NCBI GenBank assembly: GCA_963813355.1
Contig: CAWEYS010000029.1
Span: 1 to 64,000 of the forward strand
Direction of reading: 5' to 3'
Length of the DNA: 64,000 nucleotides
Source of the DNA: DATAGF01 sp963813355
GTDB lineage: Bacteria > Actinomycetota > Thermoleophilia > Miltoncostaeales > Miltoncostaeaceae
The notes below the pieces were generated by a model. That model saw only the letters and a list, made by a program, of their open reading frames with translations, searched no databases and was not told the DNA's origin. Of the stretch, positions 1-8,290 are shown in pieces. Each line of letters begins with the position of its first letter. Positions within the stretch are counted from its first letter, which is position 1. The translations under genes and the position numbers were made by a program.

Positions 1-100
1 GCATGTCACCCTCAGACGCCATCGGGCCGCCCTGGCCGCCCTGCCCGAATTGCTCGGGCAGCGCCAGGTCCTCGTTCCCATGGTCCGGCCGCGACGGCCA
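1..100 (+). repeat. Dispersed repeat, copy A (cut by the window edge)
   Basis: The first 100 bases align at roughly 80 percent identity by eye with 12770-12866. Shared pieces are CATGTCA at 3-9, CAGACGCCATCGG at 13-25, GGGCAGCGCCAG at 56-67, TCCTCGTTCC at 69-78 and CCGGCCGCG near 85-93. The CATGTC...AGACGCCA core also occurs at 5741, 8491 and 9945, always in this orientation. I do not recognise it as a named element. The left end lies outside the window. Confidence 0.6.
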
Positions 101-375
101 CGCTGGTGCTAGGGCGGCGCCCAGGCCGCGGTGGCGCCCAGCGGGTGGGGACCCTCACAGTCCGGACGCTGATTGGCTACGTCGAGGCCAAGAGCGGCCG
201 TCCCGGTCGTGCTCGCGGTCATGATGGCCAACATCCCGTTCCGCTCCTTCGCGCACGTGGACGCCATCGTGGACAACGACGGGGGAGCTCGCGGGCGCCA
301 TACAGCACGCCTTCTGAGCCCCGGGACGGCGGGACGGGGCGCCGACGGTCCGTCTCCCGGCGTGCGGCGTCGCCG

Positions 376-741
376 TCAGCCGGGCGGAAGCAGCGCGGCG
401 GTGAAGGTCTTCGTCACTGATCCGATCCGCTGGTGGACGTCGGGTCGCATCGGGGCCCTCGTGCGCTTGGCCGCGATCCCGATTCGCCCTGACCCATCGG
501 CCCCTCGGCGTCTGCACTCCCACGACGACGCCCGTCGTCTCCGCGGCTCGGAGACCGGCACGGACGGCGGCCTCGAGTCGCGCGCGCTGCTTCGGCGGGA
601 GCGGGGTGCCCGACGGCGCCGCCGTCGCGGCGGCACCGGTCGTCGTGCCGCCGTGAGCGTCGTCGTCGCCGCGGAAGCCGGCCACGACGACGACCCGGCA
701 AGCGCGATCAGCCCGACGACCACATTGCGACCCACGGTCAT
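376..741 (-). pseudogene. Serine beta-lactamase-like hydrolase, broken N-terminal remnant
   Basis: The frame opens with a hydrophobic signal-like start (TVGRNVVVGLIALAG) and ends with IGSVTKTFTAALL, which carries the SxxK nucleophile motif of the class C beta-lactamase / D-Ala-D-Ala carboxypeptidase family. The stretch between them makes sense only in another minus frame (around 540-640, containing LEAAVRAGLRAAETTGVVVGV), so at least two frame changes separate the signal peptide from the active site. Nothing resembling the remaining 250 or so residues of the family, including the YxN and HxG motifs, is found downstream toward position 1, where repeat copy A lies. It looks like a decayed gene fragment rather than a single sequencing error. 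Confidence 0.55.
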
Positions 742-750
742 GGTCGCGGA

Positions 751-1227
751 CTATCGGTCCCCTTCAAGCCCTGATGGTCGTGCCGGGTGGCGACCGGCGG
801 AGGGCCGCTCGGAGTGACTTCGAGATCGGCAGTGGTCATTTCTCCTCCTTTCCGTCGGTGTGACGGGCAGATCGCCCATGTACAGCCGTCCGCGAACGAT
901 CCGGCCGTCCTCGATGCCGTAGATCACGACGCCTCGCACGTCGAACCGCTCTCCGTCGAGGCGGGTCCCGTGCCACCGCCACTCGCACCAGGCGGCATCG
1001 GCGCCGAAACAGCCGTCGACCAGATCCCAGCGAAGATCGGCAACGTTGGCGAGGTTGGCCGACCAGTTCCGGCGCACGCCGTCGCGACCGCGGAAGGAGC
1101 ACTCCGGACGCAGCGGCTGCTCGCTCTCGTAGTCCTCGTCGAAGCACGCGAGGAACGCGTCCAGGTCGTGCCTTTTGATCGCGCTACGGAGATCCTCGAT
1201 CAGGGACCGCACGCCGTCGGCGGTCAT
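751..1227 (-). CDS. SnoaL-like / NTF2-fold protein, last gene of the split-dikinase operon
   Basis: About 158 codons from the ATG at 1227, which overlaps the stop of the upstream ATP-grasp gene by four bases (ATGA). Residues 1-115 fit the SnoaL-like fold: an N-terminal helix containing HDLDAFLACFDEDYE, a central FRGRDGVRRNW, and strands ending in VVIYGIEDGRIVRGRLYM. Relatives are small cone-shaped proteins that include polyketide cyclases, epoxide hydrolases and many enzymes without known substrate. The last 40 residues are basic and low in complexity, and another frame stops earlier near 836, so the C-terminus may be misread through an indel. The operon position suggests it acts on the same small molecule as the methyltransferase and phosphotransferase. 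The exact reaction is unknown. Confidence 0.7.
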   Translation of the reverse strand: MTADGVRSLIEDLRSAIKRHDLDAFLACFDEDYESEQPLRPECSFRGRDGVRRNWSANLANVADLRWDLVDGCFGADAAWCEWRWHGTRLDGERFDVRGVVIYGIEDGRIVRGRLYMGDLPVTPTERRRNDHCRSRSHSERPSAGRHPARPSGLEGDR

Positions 1228-2060
1228 CGCCTCGTCTCCGCTGGCTGCGCCGGGAGCGCCGTCAGCGTTCTCCGCTGCAGGAGATAGAGACGGCCGCTCG
1301 CAAAGGCCCATTCGAGGTCGTGGGCCCCGTCAAAGACCTGGTCGCAGCTGAGGGCGAGAGCGTGAAGCGCGGCGAGCTTCGCGTCGTCGAGGCAGAGAGC
1401 GCGGGCGAGGTCTGCGGGAACCTGTGTCTCGCGCGTGCCGCCTGTCGGGTCGATCCGCAGCGCGACGTCCTTGAGTCCCGCGGCTCGCTCGAGCACGGTG
1501 CCGTCCGGCGCCAAGCGAAAGCGGTCGGGCGTCACGAGGCCGGCGACGACAGCCTCGCCCAGCCCCCAGGCGGCTTCGATCACGAGCTCGTGGGATCCGT
1601 CGAGCGGATTTCGGCTGAAGAGGACCCCGGAGCACTCCGCGTCCACAAGCTCCTGGACGACCACGGCCATCCTCGGCTCGGGCGGCAGTCCGAGGCGCTC
1701 GCGATAGGCGATCGCCGAGGGCGAGTGCGCCGACGCCCGGATGGCGCAGACCGCGTCCACGAGCTCGGGCAGAGAGCGAAGATTGAGCCGCGTCAGGTGC
1801 TGGCCGGCGAAGCTCGCCTGCCTCGAGTCCTCGCCCACGGCCGACGACCGGGCGACGAGCGGCGCCCCGAGCGCGTCGAAAACCGCGCCCAGCTCACGTC
1901 TCGCATCGTCTCGGCGGCTGGCGACGGCGTCGACGAACGTGACCGGGAGCGCGATGCCGGCGGGGACGCACAGGCCCGCGCGCACTCCCGCCGCGAGCTG
2001 CGCGGCCTTGCCTCCGAAGAGACGCTCGTCGAGCTGCCCGCTGAGGGGTAGAGGCCTCAT
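1224..2060 (-). CDS. Stand-alone PEP-synthase/PPDK-type ATP-grasp (ATP-binding) subunit
   Basis: 278 residues from the ATG at 2060, which overlaps the methyltransferase stop by four bases. It corresponds only to the N-terminal nucleotide-binding domain of PEP synthase, pyruvate phosphate dikinase and rifampicin phosphotransferase. Visible landmarks are GGKAAQLA near residue 17, VARSSAVGEDS near 69, SFAGQH near 83, the strand VVVQELVDAECSGVLFSRNP near 134, AAWGLGEAVVAGLVTPDRF near 165 and the closing DLEWAFASGRLYLLQRRTLT near 247. The domain looks intact and should transfer a phosphoryl group from ATP to a histidine, but it has no swivelling His domain of its own. That domain is in the separate protein encoded at 3058-4761. 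The arrangement resembles the two catalytic subunits of phenylphosphate synthase. The substrate cannot be named from sequence. Confidence 0.85.
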   Translation of the reverse strand: MRPLPLSGQLDERLFGGKAAQLAAGVRAGLCVPAGIALPVTFVDAVASRRDDARRELGAVFDALGAPLVARSSAVGEDSRQASFAGQHLTRLNLRSLPELVDAVCAIRASAHSPSAIAYRERLGLPPEPRMAVVVQELVDAECSGVLFSRNPLDGSHELVIEAAWGLGEAVVAGLVTPDRFRLAPDGTVLERAAGLKDVALRIDPTGGTRETQVPADLARALCLDDAKLAALHALALSCDQVFDGAHDLEWAFASGRLYLLQRRTLTALPAQPAETRR

Positions 2061-3061
2061 CGCCGGCGAGCCGTGATCAGGCTGAGCGAGAACGGACCTG
2101 CGAGACGGTGACGGCAAAGGTCCGCGAAACCGCTCTCGTTCAGCCACCGGCGAAAGGCCGAGTACGGATAGATCCTGCCCCGCGCCGTTCGCAGGACCAA
2201 ACCGAGCGCGTAGAGCGCCGCGGCTCGCGGGCCGTCCCCACGCTCGCTGGCGAGGATGTCGATGACTGCGACCGTGCCACCCGGCCGGACGGCCTCCGCG
2301 ACGCGCTGGAGAAGCCGGAGGTTTGCTTCTTCGTCGAAGAGGTGGCAGAGGTTCCCCACGAGCGCGAGATCGAAGCTGGCGGGCTTGCCCCAATCGACGT
2401 CGAAAGCGTCGCCCTCGATGAACACGTACTTCCGCTCGAGCCCCGCTGCTCGAACAGCGGCTCGAGTGGTCGCCATCACGGCCGGGAGCTCGACTGCCGT
2501 CACCTCGCGGTCGGGGTCGCGCGCCGCGAGCGCGAGGCTCCAAGGGGCGGCGCCGGCGCCGATGTCGAGCACGCGGGGGTTCGCCTGCGTCAGCAGGCCG
2601 GCTGCGTGCTCGGCGCTTTCGCGGAACAGCAGCGCGAGCTGCCCGACGACGTTCGGGTAGAGATACTCGGCTCCAGCGGTGGTCGCCGCGTCGGCCGCCC
2701 GCCATTCGCCGCGCAGTGCGAGCGGCAGTGAGGCCCACGGTCGCAGCAGCTCAGCGAAGTCGGTGAGGCGCGAGAACGCCGGCCGGAAGCGGCCGTCGTC
2801 CTCGCGCGTAACGAGGCCGAGAGCGACAAGCGCTGCCAGGAGGCTCTCCGCTCCCTGCCCTGTCAGGCCGCAGTCGGCGGCGACGCTGTCCGGTGCGACC
2901 GGTCCGGCCTGGACGCGCGCGACGACGCCGAGATCGATCGCCGACCCGACGGCGGCACCTGCGGCGCACGCCTCGAGTAGCTCGGCCACAAGCGCCGCAG
3001 CGGGATAGAACGGTCGGGAATCCGGCTCCGCGGCTGCCACGAGCGCGCGTGCCGCGGTCAC
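2057..3061 (-). CDS. O-methyltransferase, class I SAM-dependent, with dimerisation domain
   Basis: About 334 residues from the GTG at 3061, chosen because it overlaps the upstream stop as GTGA. A longer ATG-start version from 3100 would run into the upstream gene. The N-terminal 110 residues form a winged-helix dimerisation domain (IDLGVVARV, GAESLLAALVALGLVTRED). The Rossmann part starts with SAM motif I VLDIGAGAAPWSLALA near residue 160 and continues with VTAVELPAV and FDLALVGNLCHLFD. This is the plant-type O-methyltransferase layout also used in tailoring antibiotics and phenolics. It sits between the two halves of a split dikinase, so it probably modifies the same hydroxylated substrate. 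No catalytic histidine can be assigned with certainty. Confidence 0.85.
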   Translation of the reverse strand: MTAARALVAAAEPDSRPFYPAAALVAELLEACAAGAAVGSAIDLGVVARVQAGPVAPDSVAADCGLTGQGAESLLAALVALGLVTREDDGRFRPAFSRLTDFAELLRPWASLPLALRGEWRAADAATTAGAEYLYPNVVGQLALLFRESAEHAAGLLTQANPRVLDIGAGAAPWSLALAARDPDREVTAVELPAVMATTRAAVRAAGLERKYVFIEGDAFDVDWGKPASFDLALVGNLCHLFDEEANLRLLQRVAEAVRPGGTVAVIDILASERGDGPRAAALYALGLVLRTARGRIYPYSAFRRWLNESGFADLCRHRLAGPFSLSLITARRR

Positions 3062-4761
3062 ACGAGGACCTCCACTTCGCCCAGGCTCCCGTTCACGCAC
3101 ACCCGGGCGCCGTCCGGGATCACCGACGTTGCGTCCGTACAGCCGACCACGCCGGCCATGCCATACTCGCGGGCGACGATCGCCGCGTGCGAGAGCAACC
3201 CGCCGCGGTCGGTTACGATCGCACCCAGGAGCGGGAGCACGATGTTGAAAGCGGTCGTCGTCGAGTTCGTGACCAGCACGTCACCCGGCTGGATCCGACC
3301 GAACTCCTCGGTGCTGCGAATGACGCGCGCGGTGCCCTCGTAGAGGCCGGGACTCACGCTGAGCCCTCGCACCTTGCGCTCTTCGGTCTGCGGCTCTGGG
3401 GCGGAGAAGATCTCCCTGACGACCGCACCAATCGCACGCTCGAGCCTCGCGGCCGCCGGCGGCAGCCATTCGGCAGGCAGGGGAGGCGCAGGCTCACCGC
3501 CCAGGAAGGGCGGCGCGTCGGCGTAGCGCGCGTCCAGGCGGTAGCGCGCCCGCTCGGCCAGCTCCTCGGGCGCGGGCCCCTCGCCGGACGAAACCAGGCG
3601 GCGCAGCTCCGAGTAGTCGGCCTCCACGAGGTGGCCGGGCTCCGCGACCCGTCCCTTAGCAGCCAGCCTACGGCCGGCCGCCAAGGTCGCGCGCCGCGTG
3701 ATACCCATCGCCCAGAGGTCGGCGTAGGTACCGCGCTCGTCGCGAAGCCGGTACACAGACCGCGCCTCGGCGAGGAGCTCGTCGAAGGCGGAGCGCTGTT
3801 CGGCGGGCACGTCGGCGCGGACCTCGCGGGTTCGCCTCTCCACCTCGTCCGCGACCGCTGCAGCTCCGGCCGCTTCGACGGCCGACCGGATGGCTCCGAC
3901 GATCAACTCCGGAAGCTCGTGCACCGACGGCTCGCCGACGTCTTCGCCGTTGACAGGCCGATAGCCAACGCGATCGATGTATGCCCTTGCGCGTTTGCCG
4001 GTCTCGCCAGGCGAGGAGCGCAGAGCCGCGACGACCTCGGCGGGATCGCCGGGCGTCGACAGAAGCTCGCCGGCTGCGGGATCGCGCCCGAGTTCGACCA
4101 CGAGATACTCAAGCTCTTCGTCAGCGCCGAGCGGATCCGGGTTCGCCCCCTGCAACAGGCGAAGCAGCTCGGCCAGCGGGCGTCTTGTCCACTCGTTCGC
4201 GTGGACGAGGAAGTCACCGACCGGCAGCAGCGCCGGCACGTTGAACAGATGGTGGAGGTACGCACTCCGGATCTGGTTCTCGCGGCAGCGATCGAGGTAC
4301 GCGAGGAGCTCGCTCGTGGCGAGCGCGTCAGGATCGACGGCGAGGAGCTCGAGGTGACCCTGGATCGCCGCCGGCTTCACCTCGCGATCCCAGCGTTCGA
4401 GGTCCTCCCGCCACAGCCTCCGCTCGAAGACGGTCGCACTCGTCTCGAGCCGCCGCTTGATCTCAGGATCGGTTCGCGCGAGCCCGTCCCACACGTCCTT
4501 CGGGGGATGGCCAACCGCGTCCTTCGGCGCTCCCACCGGGCGGGCGCAGAAGTACGGGAACCCGTTCACGAATCCCGCTTCCAGGTACTCGAGCAGAGAC
4601 CCGTAGCGGCGCAGGCTCTCGCCGAACCCGCGCTCGAACGCGTCCGGGAAGAGCTCGGCCTGGAACCGCGTCACCGGCCGCGTCCAGTGGGTCGGGTCGA
4701 GGAACCACGATCCCGGCCCGGGCGGGGCGAAGGTCTGCTCAGCGACGACGGTCATCGTCAT
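3058..4761 (-). CDS. PEP-utilising enzyme swivelling-His subunit (split phosphotransferase)
   Basis: 567 residues. The last 110 residues are the mobile phosphohistidine domain: GDVLVTNSTTTAF, then GGLLSHAAIVAREYGMAGVVG with the phospho-accepting His, and a closing IPDGARVCVNGSLGEVEVL. Residues 1-440 are mostly helical and lack the ATP-grasp fold. They begin with SWFLDPTHWTRPVTRF, as in other PEP-utilising proteins whose ATP domain is encoded separately, and presumably bind the acceptor, as the central domain of rifampicin phosphotransferase does. The ATP subunit is at 1224-2060. A strong AAGGAGG lies 3 bases before the ATG at 4761 and 9 bases before a second ATG at 4755, so 4755 may be the true start. 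It overlaps the TetR gene by 23 bases. Confidence 0.85.
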   Translation of the reverse strand: MTMTVVAEQTFAPPGPGSWFLDPTHWTRPVTRFQAELFPDAFERGFGESLRRYGSLLEYLEAGFVNGFPYFCARPVGAPKDAVGHPPKDVWDGLARTDPEIKRRLETSATVFERRLWREDLERWDREVKPAAIQGHLELLAVDPDALATSELLAYLDRCRENQIRSAYLHHLFNVPALLPVGDFLVHANEWTRRPLAELLRLLQGANPDPLGADEELEYLVVELGRDPAAGELLSTPGDPAEVVAALRSSPGETGKRARAYIDRVGYRPVNGEDVGEPSVHELPELIVGAIRSAVEAAGAAAVADEVERRTREVRADVPAEQRSAFDELLAEARSVYRLRDERGTYADLWAMGITRRATLAAGRRLAAKGRVAEPGHLVEADYSELRRLVSSGEGPAPEELAERARYRLDARYADAPPFLGGEPAPPLPAEWLPPAAARLERAIGAVVREIFSAPEPQTEERKVRGLSVSPGLYEGTARVIRSTEEFGRIQPGDVLVTNSTTTAFNIVLPLLGAIVTDRGGLLSHAAIVAREYGMAGVVGCTDATSVIPDGARVCVNGSLGEVEVLV

Positions 4762-5371
4762 CGACCTCCTTGATGCTCGCAGGGTTCCGGCGAAGCTCGT
4801 CTGTCAGCACGCGCACGGCCCAGGCAGCAGCCCGCCCGGCCTCTGCGCCGTCGAGGCCCCACTGGTCGCGCATCGCTTGCCAGGCCGGCGCGCTCACCAG
4901 GAGGTAGACGACGGCGATAGCCCGGCGCTGCTCCGCTGGCTCAAGGTCCTGCGTCAGCTCCTGCATGGCCTTCTCGAACGTCTTCAGCCGCCGACGGCGC
5001 GTTCGCGCTCGGATGTCCTGGCCCCTCTTCGAAAGAAGGGCGCGGATCAGCGGCGCGTGGTCGTCGTACATGCGATAGAGCGCCGGCGCCATCTCGCGCA
5101 CCCCCTCCAGCGTCTCGGGGTAGGAGTGCAGGACGAGCCGCAGGTGCTCCTCCGCCCACTCCCCGAAGGCGTCGAACAGTGCCTCCTTCGTCGGGAAATG
5201 GCGGTACACCGTGCGTACCGACACCCGCGCGCGCATCGCGACGATCGGGATCGTCACCTCGTCGACGGCCTCGTCCGCGAGCACATCGGCCATGGCCTTG
5301 AGGATCCGCAGCCGCGTCTGCTCCAGCTGCTCCGCCCGAAGGGGGCTCTCGTATGGCCGTGCGGTGCTCAT
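4739..5371 (-). CDS. TetR-family transcriptional repressor of the split-dikinase operon
   Basis: About 210 residues from the ATG at 5371. A 13-residue longer reading from 5410 would start inside the promoter and is rejected. The helix-turn-helix lies at residues 30-65, with VTIPIVAMRARVSVRTVYRHFPTKEALFDAF matching the TetR recognition-helix pattern (split here by the usual turn residues). The C-terminal 130 residues are helical and form the ligand and dimer domain, with no similarity that names a ligand. As the first gene of a five-gene overlapping operon with a perfect palindrome over its own promoter (5392-5409), it most likely autorepresses and is released by a substrate or antibiotic handled by the operon. 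Confidence 0.9.
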   Translation of the reverse strand: MSTARPYESPLRAEQLEQTRLRILKAMADVLADEAVDEVTIPIVAMRARVSVRTVYRHFPTKEALFDAFGEWAEEHLRLVLHSYPETLEGVREMAPALYRMYDDHAPLIRALLSKRGQDIRARTRRRRLKTFEKAMQELTQDLEPAEQRRAIAVVYLLVSAPAWQAMRDQWGLDGAEAGRAAAWAVRVLTDELRRNPASIKEVDDDDRRR

Positions 5372-5381
5372 GGCACGGCGA

Positions 5382-5410
5382 CGATAATTGATGACACGCC
5401 AACGTGTCAA
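5382..5410 (-). promoter_or_regulatory. Promoter with overlapping TetR operator palindrome
   Basis: On the minus strand, TTGACA (5410-5405) is followed 17 bases later by TTATCG (5387-5382), or 18 later by TATCGT. A perfect inverted repeat, TGACACG-CCAA-CGTGTCA, occupies 5392-5409 and covers the -35 box and half the spacer. Repressor binding there would block RNA polymerase. The ATG at 5371 is only about 10 bases below the -10 box, so the message would have almost no leader. The site is unusually AT-rich for this DNA. Confidence 0.8.
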
Positions 5411-5559
5411 GAGGACATGCTTTCGTGCCTCGAAGTACCGCGGCCGCTACCAGCCGGTTACATGCGGAGGTCGCGCGTTCGGGTCACAGGCGGAAAACCC
5501 CCTGAACGTGCAAAACGCGCGGCTTCCCCGCCCAGCTGCTGCCCGAGTCTCGGCGCCGG

Positions 5560-5752
5560 CGCGGTCGAGGCGGGCAACCTGGGCGCCACCTTTGAGGCCG
5601 CCGCGCGCTACCTGGGCGCGCTGGCCGGCTCGCGCGGGCTCCTGGTGGCGCTCGAGGACCTGCACTGGGCCGACGCGACCAGCCTGTCGCTGGGTGCCCT
5701 TCGTCGCCCGCGCGCTGCGCGGCCGGCCGGTGGCCCTGCTGGTCAACATGTC
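5560..5752 (+). pseudogene. LuxR/AAA-ATPase regulator fragment
   Basis: The reading GLLVALEDLHWADATSLSL is the Walker B region of large LuxR-type or MalT-like ATPases (hhhhEDxHWAD). It continues as VPFVARALRGRPVALLV only after changing frame near 5693. There is no Walker A, no C-terminal DNA-binding domain and no start. The fragment ends exactly where repeat copy B begins (LLV followed by the GGTCAACATGTC core), so it is a truncated remnant joined to the repeat. Confidence 0.6.
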
Positions 5753-5775
5753 ACCTTCAGACGTCACCGGGCGCC
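5741..5775 (+). repeat. Dispersed repeat, copy B
   Basis: GGTCAACATGTCA at 5741-5753 and CTTCAGACG at 5755-5763 match copy E at 12765 onward in about 26 of 28 positions. Beyond about 5775 the similarity fades. It abuts the LuxR-ATPase fragment. Confidence 0.6.
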
Positions 5776-6065
5776 CCGGCGGCGGGCAGCCTGTGCCCCC
5801 GCTCCTGCTTCTCGTCCGGAGCGGTCGTCGTTGATGCGGACCGAGACGCCTGATCCTCCACAATAGGAGCAGCGAGGGCCGCAGAGGCTCTTGGCCCCCG
5901 CCGTGCAGGCGGCCGGTTGGCACTGCCACCTGCTGCCCGAACGCCTCGACGGCTTGAGAACCGCCCCTCGACGCGCTCGATCTCGGAGGTGGCGGGGCTA
6001 GAGACCTCGCGCCGCTGCTGGCCGAACGGCCTAGGCGCTGGCGCTCAGCGGACCCGTGGGGTTGG
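5776..6065. other. Gene-free stretch before the FAD monooxygenase
   Basis: No convincing coding sequence, RNA gene or hairpin was seen. Short open frames on both strands have the arginine- and proline-rich composition of shadows in GC-rich DNA. It probably contains the promoter of the gene starting at 6066, but I cannot point to clear -35 and -10 boxes. Confidence 0.4.
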
Positions 6066-7589
6066 ATGGCGGCCGTGAGCAAGGCTCAGGTCGAGGTGCT
6101 CGTGATCGGCGCGGGGCCGTCTGGCCTCTTCGCCGCGGCCGAGCTCGCGCGCAACGGCGTGCCGACCCGCGTCGTCGAGCGCCAGCCTGAGCCGCACCGC
6201 CAGGCCCGCGCCACCGCCCTCCAGCCGGGGACGCTCGAGATCCTCGCCCGGGCGGAGGTCCTCAACGCGGCGCTCGCCGCCTCGGTCCATCTGGGATTCG
6301 CCAGGGTGTTCGATTCGGGCCTGCGGCCGGTGGGCGAGCTGGCCTTCGCGGGCGTCGGCTGCCCGTGGGAGTTCCAGTGCAGCCTGCCCCAGTGGCGCAC
6401 GGAGCGGATCCTCGCCGACCGGCTGGTGGAGCTCGGTGGCGTCGTGGAGCGCGGCGTCGCGGCGTCGTCCCTGGAGGCGCGGGACGACCGGGTGCTCGTC
6501 GGGCTGGAGCGGACCGACGGGACGCGGGAGACCGTCGAGGCAGCGTGGGTCATCGGCGCCGGCGGCGCGCACAGCGTCACGCGGGCCTCGATGGGCGAGG
6601 TCTTGGAGGGCGGCACCTATCCGGGCACCGCGCTGGTCGCCGACGTGCGCGTCCGCTGCGGCCTGCCGCGAGACGGGTCGGCCTTGGTCGCCGCCTCGGG
6701 GGGCTACGTGATGCTCGCACCGCTCCCCGACGAGCGCTGGATCACCTTCGTGGGCGATCTCGACGACGACGAGGCCGAGCGCCTGGCGAGCGACACGTCG
6801 ATCGACGCGGTCGCGGCCACGATCGACTGGCGGCTGGCCGGCCAGATCCTCGTGGACGACGTCGCCTGGGCGGCGCCCTTCCGCATGCACGACCGCCTGG
6901 TCTCGCGACTGGCAGAGGGACGACGCTTCCTGCTCGGCGACGCCGGCCACCTGTCGAGCCCCTTCGGTGGCGAGGGCCTGAACTCCGGCCTTCACGACGC
7001 CCACGACCTCGCTTGGAAGCTCGCGCTCGCGCTGCGCGGCCGGAGCCGCCCCGCGTTGCTCGAGAGCTTCGAGTTCGAGCGCCTCGCCGCCGACCGTCAC
7101 GTGCTCGAGGTCTCGGACCGCATTCACGGGCTGGCCCGGGGGGCCGTGGAGTCGGCGCGGACGGGCGTCCGCGGGAGCCCGCCGACCCGCGCTCAGCTGG
7201 CGGCGCTGGCGCGATCTCGATGCATGCTCGACGTCTCGTACGCCAGCAGCTCCCTCGTGGGTGAGCACCTCGGCCCCGGAGTAGAGCCGCCACCGGCCCC
7301 CGGGCCGGGCGAACGCTATCCCGATCGCACCACGCTCGGCGGCACGAGGCATCAGGTGCTGCTCTTCGGCGCCGCGGACGATGCGGGCGTCGCGCGCCTG
7401 CGCCGCCGCTGGCGCGGGCTCGTGGACGTCGCCAGCGCAACCGGCGACCCCCGGCGGGCCGGCCTATCCACCCCGGGCGCGGTCCTGGTGCGACCCGACG
7501 GGCACATCGGCTTTCGCGCCGCGCCGGCCGACGCGGCCGGACTCGCCGCGCTCGACGCGCACCTCGACTCGTACCTCGTCCCGGCCTGA
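6066..7589 (+). CDS. FAD-dependent aromatic-ring monooxygenase (PheA/TfdB-type)
   Basis: 507 residues, the usual length for group A flavin hydroxylases. The N-terminus has the dinucleotide fold VLVIGAGPSGLFAAAELA (residues 11-28) and the typical ATALQPGTLEIL region. The second FAD motif GDAGHLSSPFGGEGLNSG, followed by DAHDLAWKLA, lies at about 295-325. The C-terminal 120 residues form the thioredoxin-like domain seen in phenol and rifampicin hydroxylases. It should use NAD(P)H and O2 to hydroxylate an aromatic compound. It stands alone, with a weak ribosome site. It is a plausible partner, by theme only, of the methyltransferase/phosphotransferase operon 700 bases away. Substrate unknown. Confidence 0.9.
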   Translation: MAAVSKAQVEVLVIGAGPSGLFAAAELARNGVPTRVVERQPEPHRQARATALQPGTLEILARAEVLNAALAASVHLGFARVFDSGLRPVGELAFAGVGCPWEFQCSLPQWRTERILADRLVELGGVVERGVAASSLEARDDRVLVGLERTDGTRETVEAAWVIGAGGAHSVTRASMGEVLEGGTYPGTALVADVRVRCGLPRDGSALVAASGGYVMLAPLPDERWITFVGDLDDDEAERLASDTSIDAVAATIDWRLAGQILVDDVAWAAPFRMHDRLVSRLAEGRRFLLGDAGHLSSPFGGEGLNSGLHDAHDLAWKLALALRGRSRPALLESFEFERLAADRHVLEVSDRIHGLARGAVESARTGVRGSPPTRAQLAALARSRCMLDVSYASSSLVGEHLGPGVEPPPAPGPGERYPDRTTLGGTRHQVLLFGAADDAGVARLRRRWRGLVDVASATGDPRRAGLSTPGAVLVRPDGHIGFRAAPADAAGLAALDAHLDSYLVPA

Positions 7590-7663
7590 GCCGGCCCGGC
7601 CCACGTTCCCCGACGGGAGAAGGCCCGGGTCAGATCAGATCCGCCCTCGCTCCTCCGTCGCAA

Positions 7664-7858
7664 TCACGTACACGGGAGGGGCGGCCGCCCGAGGGCAAGG
7701 CCCTCGTCGATGGCCACGTTGGCGCCGGTGACGTACGCGGAGGCGTCCGAGGCGAGCCAGATGGCGGCGCCGACGATGTCGTCCGTCTCGCCGAGTCGCG
7801 CCATCGGCACGGCGTTGAGAGATCGCGGTTCCGGAGGGTCTCGGAGCATCCAGACCAC
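7664..7858 (-). pseudogene. Short-chain dehydrogenase, C-terminal fragment
   Basis: The reading PMARLGETDDIVGAAIWLAS followed by DASAYVTGANVAIDEGL is the well-known SDR C-terminus (PMGRLGxPEDIAxAVxFLASD...VTG). Nothing of the cofactor-binding glycine motif or the YxxxK active site is found upstream within 400 bases, so only about the last 55 residues survive. The adjoining DNA toward 7900 belongs to the cupin gene. Confidence 0.7.
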
Positions 7859-7903
7859 TGAGGCCCGAGGGGCGCCGCCCGGTGCAGGGGGCTGGGCTCG
7901 CTC

Positions 7904-8290
7904 CTACGCGCCCGCGGCCTCGCGGGCACGATCGAACTTCTCGCTCGGCTCGTAGGCCCTGCCCGGGACACCGCCAACGCACAGGTAGCGCAGCCCCTCG
8001 GCTCCGACCCGAACCTTCCGCCGCGTGCCCGGAGGGATGGCGACCAGGGTCTCGGGCCCAAACTCGAGCGACTCGCCGTCAACCTCGATCCACCCGGAGC
8101 CACCCAGCCCGACATAAAGCTCCTCTTGCCCGCTCCCGGCCTCGTCGTGCTCGGGCGGGCCGTCGTCGCCGGGCCGGAAGTCGAAGAGCTGGACCCCGAA
8201 GCCGGTGATGCCCATGTCGTGGCGGACAAGCGCGACGCGTCCCCCGAACGCTCGCGTGAGCTGCGCGATGGTCCTTCGCGTGTGCGCCAT
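7904..8290 (-). CDS. Small cupin-domain protein
   Basis: 128 residues from the ATG at 8290. An upstream extension in the same frame runs through repeat copy C and another gene, so it is rejected. The single beta-barrel shows the two cupin motifs: G...PPEHDEAGSGQEELYVGLGG near residues 45-65 with His and Glu metal ligands, and VAIPPGTRRKV near 90-100. Such proteins bind a metal and act as isomerases, dioxygenases or sensors, and no specific role can be assigned. It appears monocistronic and lies between an SDR remnant and the repeat. Confidence 0.75.
   Translation of the reverse strand: MAHTRRTIAQLTRAFGGRVALVRHDMGITGFGVQLFDFRPGDDGPPEHDEAGSGQEELYVGLGGSGWIEVDGESLEFGPETLVAIPPGTRRKVRVGAEGLRYLCVGGVPGRAYEPSEKFDRAREAAGA

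Noticed and set aside
2893..4773. 626-codon plus-strand open frame opposite the PEP-utilising gene
   Set aside because: The minus-strand gene has intact catalytic motifs and coupling. The plus frame shows only low-complexity composition.
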